DNA from: Elusimicrobiota bacterium
GTDB lineage: Bacteria > Elusimicrobiota > Elusimicrobia > FEN-1173
Length of the DNA: 8,475 bases
Assembly: GCA_016714745.1 (NCBI GenBank)
Contig: JADKCG010000038.1
Location: forward strand, 1-8,475
Direction: 5' to 3'
Shown here: positions 7,039-8,475 of the stretch, one piece after another
How positions within the stretch are numbered: position 1 is the first letter of the stretch
Layout of the letters: each line of letters starts with the position of its first letter
The notes under the pieces: model-generated
The model's input: the letters and a program-made list of their open reading frames with translations, nothing else
The model's database searches: none
What the model was told of the DNA's origin: nothing
Program-made: the position numbers and the translations under genes

Positions 7039-8475
7039 CCACCCTGTCGTGTTGAAGCGAACGAACCCGTTAGGCTGGGCTGGGGCGGGGACAAACCCCG
7101 GCGCCGATCCGCCTTCAGTGGACGGGGCCGGAGGAACCGACGGGACGCTAGGACCGGCGGCGGAACGCCGTCGACAATGGCGTTGATCTCGTCGCGATTC
7201 AAAACTTCTTTTTCGATCAGGGTTTTGGCCAAGGTGTCCAGGGCCGTGCGGTGATCGGTCAGAATCGTTTTGACCGCTCTTGGGCCTCGGCGATTAAACG
7301 TTTCACTTCTTCATCAATTATTTGGGCCGTTTGGTCGGAATAGTTTTGGCCTTCCCCCAGTTCCCGTCCCAGAAACAGTTCTTCCGACTTTTTACGATAC
7401 GTGATCGGGCCCAACCGTTCCGACATTCGATCTGGGCGAAGACCTTATGGGCAATTTGGGTGGCCTTCGATAGATCGGTCTTGAGCGCCCGTGGTGACTT
7501 CGTTAAAGACCAAATGTTCAGCCATTCGACCCCCGAGCAAAATGCAAAGACTGTTCAATATCTCCGACTTTGTCGTCAGGTAACGGTCTTCCGTGGGAAG
7601 CTGCGGCGGTAATAACTGGCTGGCCCCCGCGGAATGATGGACACCTTGTGAACCGGGTCGGCGGTCGGCAACTTTTTGGCGACCAGGGTATGCCCCGACT
7701 CATGGTAGGCGATGACCAACTTTTCCTTTTCGCTCATCATCCGGCTTTTGCGTTCCGGGCCGGCGATGACCCGGTCGATGGCTTCTTCCAGTTCTTTCAT
7801 ATCGACGGATTTTTTGTTTCGCCGCGCCGCCAACAACGCCCCTTCGTTGACCAGGTTGGCCAGGTCCGCGCCCGTAAACCCCCGGCGTGCGGCGGGCAAT
7901 CACCGTCATATCCACACTCCGGGCGACAACTTAACCCTTGCTGGCGGGCACCACAACTACCTGTTCGCGTCCCTTTCAGTCCGGCATGGGCACCGACACC
8001 TGCCGGTCGAACTGGCCCGGCCGCAACAACGCCGGGTCCAAACGTCCGGCCGGTTGGTGGCGGCGATCAAGTACCCCTTCTTTGGGTGTCGAACCCGTCC
8101 ATTTCCACCAAAAGCTGGTTTAAGGTCTGTTCGCGTTCATCGTGGCCGCCCCCGATCCCGGCGAACCGCTGACGGCCCACCGCATCGATCTCGTCCACGA
8201 ACAACAGGCACGGCGCGTGTTTGCGGCCCTGTTCGAACAGGTCCTCACCCGCGACGCGCCCACCCCACGAACATCTCCACAAAGTCCGAACCCGAACTGG
8301 AGAAAAGGCACCCCCGCTTCCCCCGCCACCGCCTTGGCCAACAGCGTTTTGCCGGTACCCCGGACGATCCGAACAACAGCTACCCCTTAAAATTTGCCGC
8401 CCAACTTTTGGAATTTGGCCGGTCTTTCAAGAACTCGATAATTTCCCTGCAGTTCTTCTTTGGCTTCGTCGCACC
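7039..8475 (-). CDS. ftsH: ATP-dependent zinc metalloprotease FtsH, partial at right edge, frameshifted
   Basis: FtsH is the membrane-anchored hexameric AAA+ protease that degrades misfolded and regulatory membrane proteins. The window starts inside the AAA module, so the membrane segments lie off the right edge. Minus-strand blocks in order: DEAKEELQ and EIIEFLKD, a Walker A region FG-GTGKT (about 8350, one indel), LAKAVAGEAGVPF, Walker B CLLFVDEIDAVGRQRFAG, HDEREQTLNQLLVEMDGFDT, LIAATNRPD, LLRPGQFDRQV, RRTPGFTGADLANLVNEGAL, the zinc site YHESGH (about 7695-7715, usually HEAGH), VHKVSIIPRG, GGRMAEHLVFNEVTTGAQ with a downstream Asp as third zinc ligand, ITYRKKSEELFLG, SDQTAQIIDEEVKRLIAEAQ, and TLAKTLIEKEVLNRDEINAIVDG. 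The best tail frame then gives a Pro/Ala-rich end (VPSVPPAPSTEGG and on); no clean stop is visible, so 7039 (just before folP) is approximate. A TGA at 7115-7117 is the alternative end. Confidence 0.92.

Noticed and set aside
1..8475. CRISPR array, tRNA or rRNA genes
   Set aside because: I saw no regularly spaced direct repeats of 25-37 bases and no tRNA or rRNA signature. The array is probably outside the window, beyond the left edge.
1..8475. Genuine pseudogenes for all broken genes
   Set aside because: Essential and accessory genes are damaged alike with conserved motifs intact, which points to sequence error and not to decay.

Overview
This window looks like bacterial chromosomal DNA, probably from an uncultured environmental organism. 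The genes in the right half are GC-rich, whereas about 300 bases around position 1550-1850 are clearly AT-rich. Recognisable genes are cas3, an AAA/DUF4143 ATPase, a DUF4202 gene, nadB, an AbrB-PIN pair, folP and ftsH. I cannot fix the phylum. Almost every gene, including the normally essential ftsH, is readable only by hopping between frames. Single-base indels (for example a short poly-T run in nadB) are spread through the whole window. I read this as uncorrected sequencing or assembly error, not mass gene decay, so I annotate whole genes across frameshifts and call no pseudogenes.

Left part (1-3055). A cas3 gene (CRISPR-Cas type I nuclease-helicase) is on the minus strand and runs off the left edge. 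Its N-terminal HD nuclease start is at 1549. It appears to lack the block that should carry the helicase Walker A motif. An AT-rich divergent intergenic region (1550-1773) holds a good sigma70-type promoter for a plus-strand AAA+DUF4143 ATPase (1774-3055). No CRISPR array is inside the window.

Middle (3056-3278). A 177-bp miniature element with 5'-GTAAC ends and an internal 25-bp inverted repeat sits between the convergent ATPase and DUF4202 genes. Its right hairpin plus T-run can serve as the terminator of the ATPase gene.

Right part (3279-8475, all minus strand, transcribed right to left). The order is ftsH, folP, abrB-like antitoxin, PIN-domain toxin, nadB, DUF4202. The junctions are extremely tight: TAATG overlaps for folP/abrB and abrB/PIN, a 13-base overlap for PIN/nadB, and a GTGA overlap for nadB/DUF4202. 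This is the layout of a translationally coupled operon. ftsH gives membrane proteolysis, folP folate synthesis and nadB the first step of NAD synthesis. The DUF4202 protein is of unknown function but is coupled to nadB. A VapBC-like toxin-antitoxin pair is wired into the middle of this housekeeping operon, which is the most noteworthy organisation in the window. The apparent loss of the Walker A block from cas3 and the DUF4202-nadB coupling are the next most interesting points.
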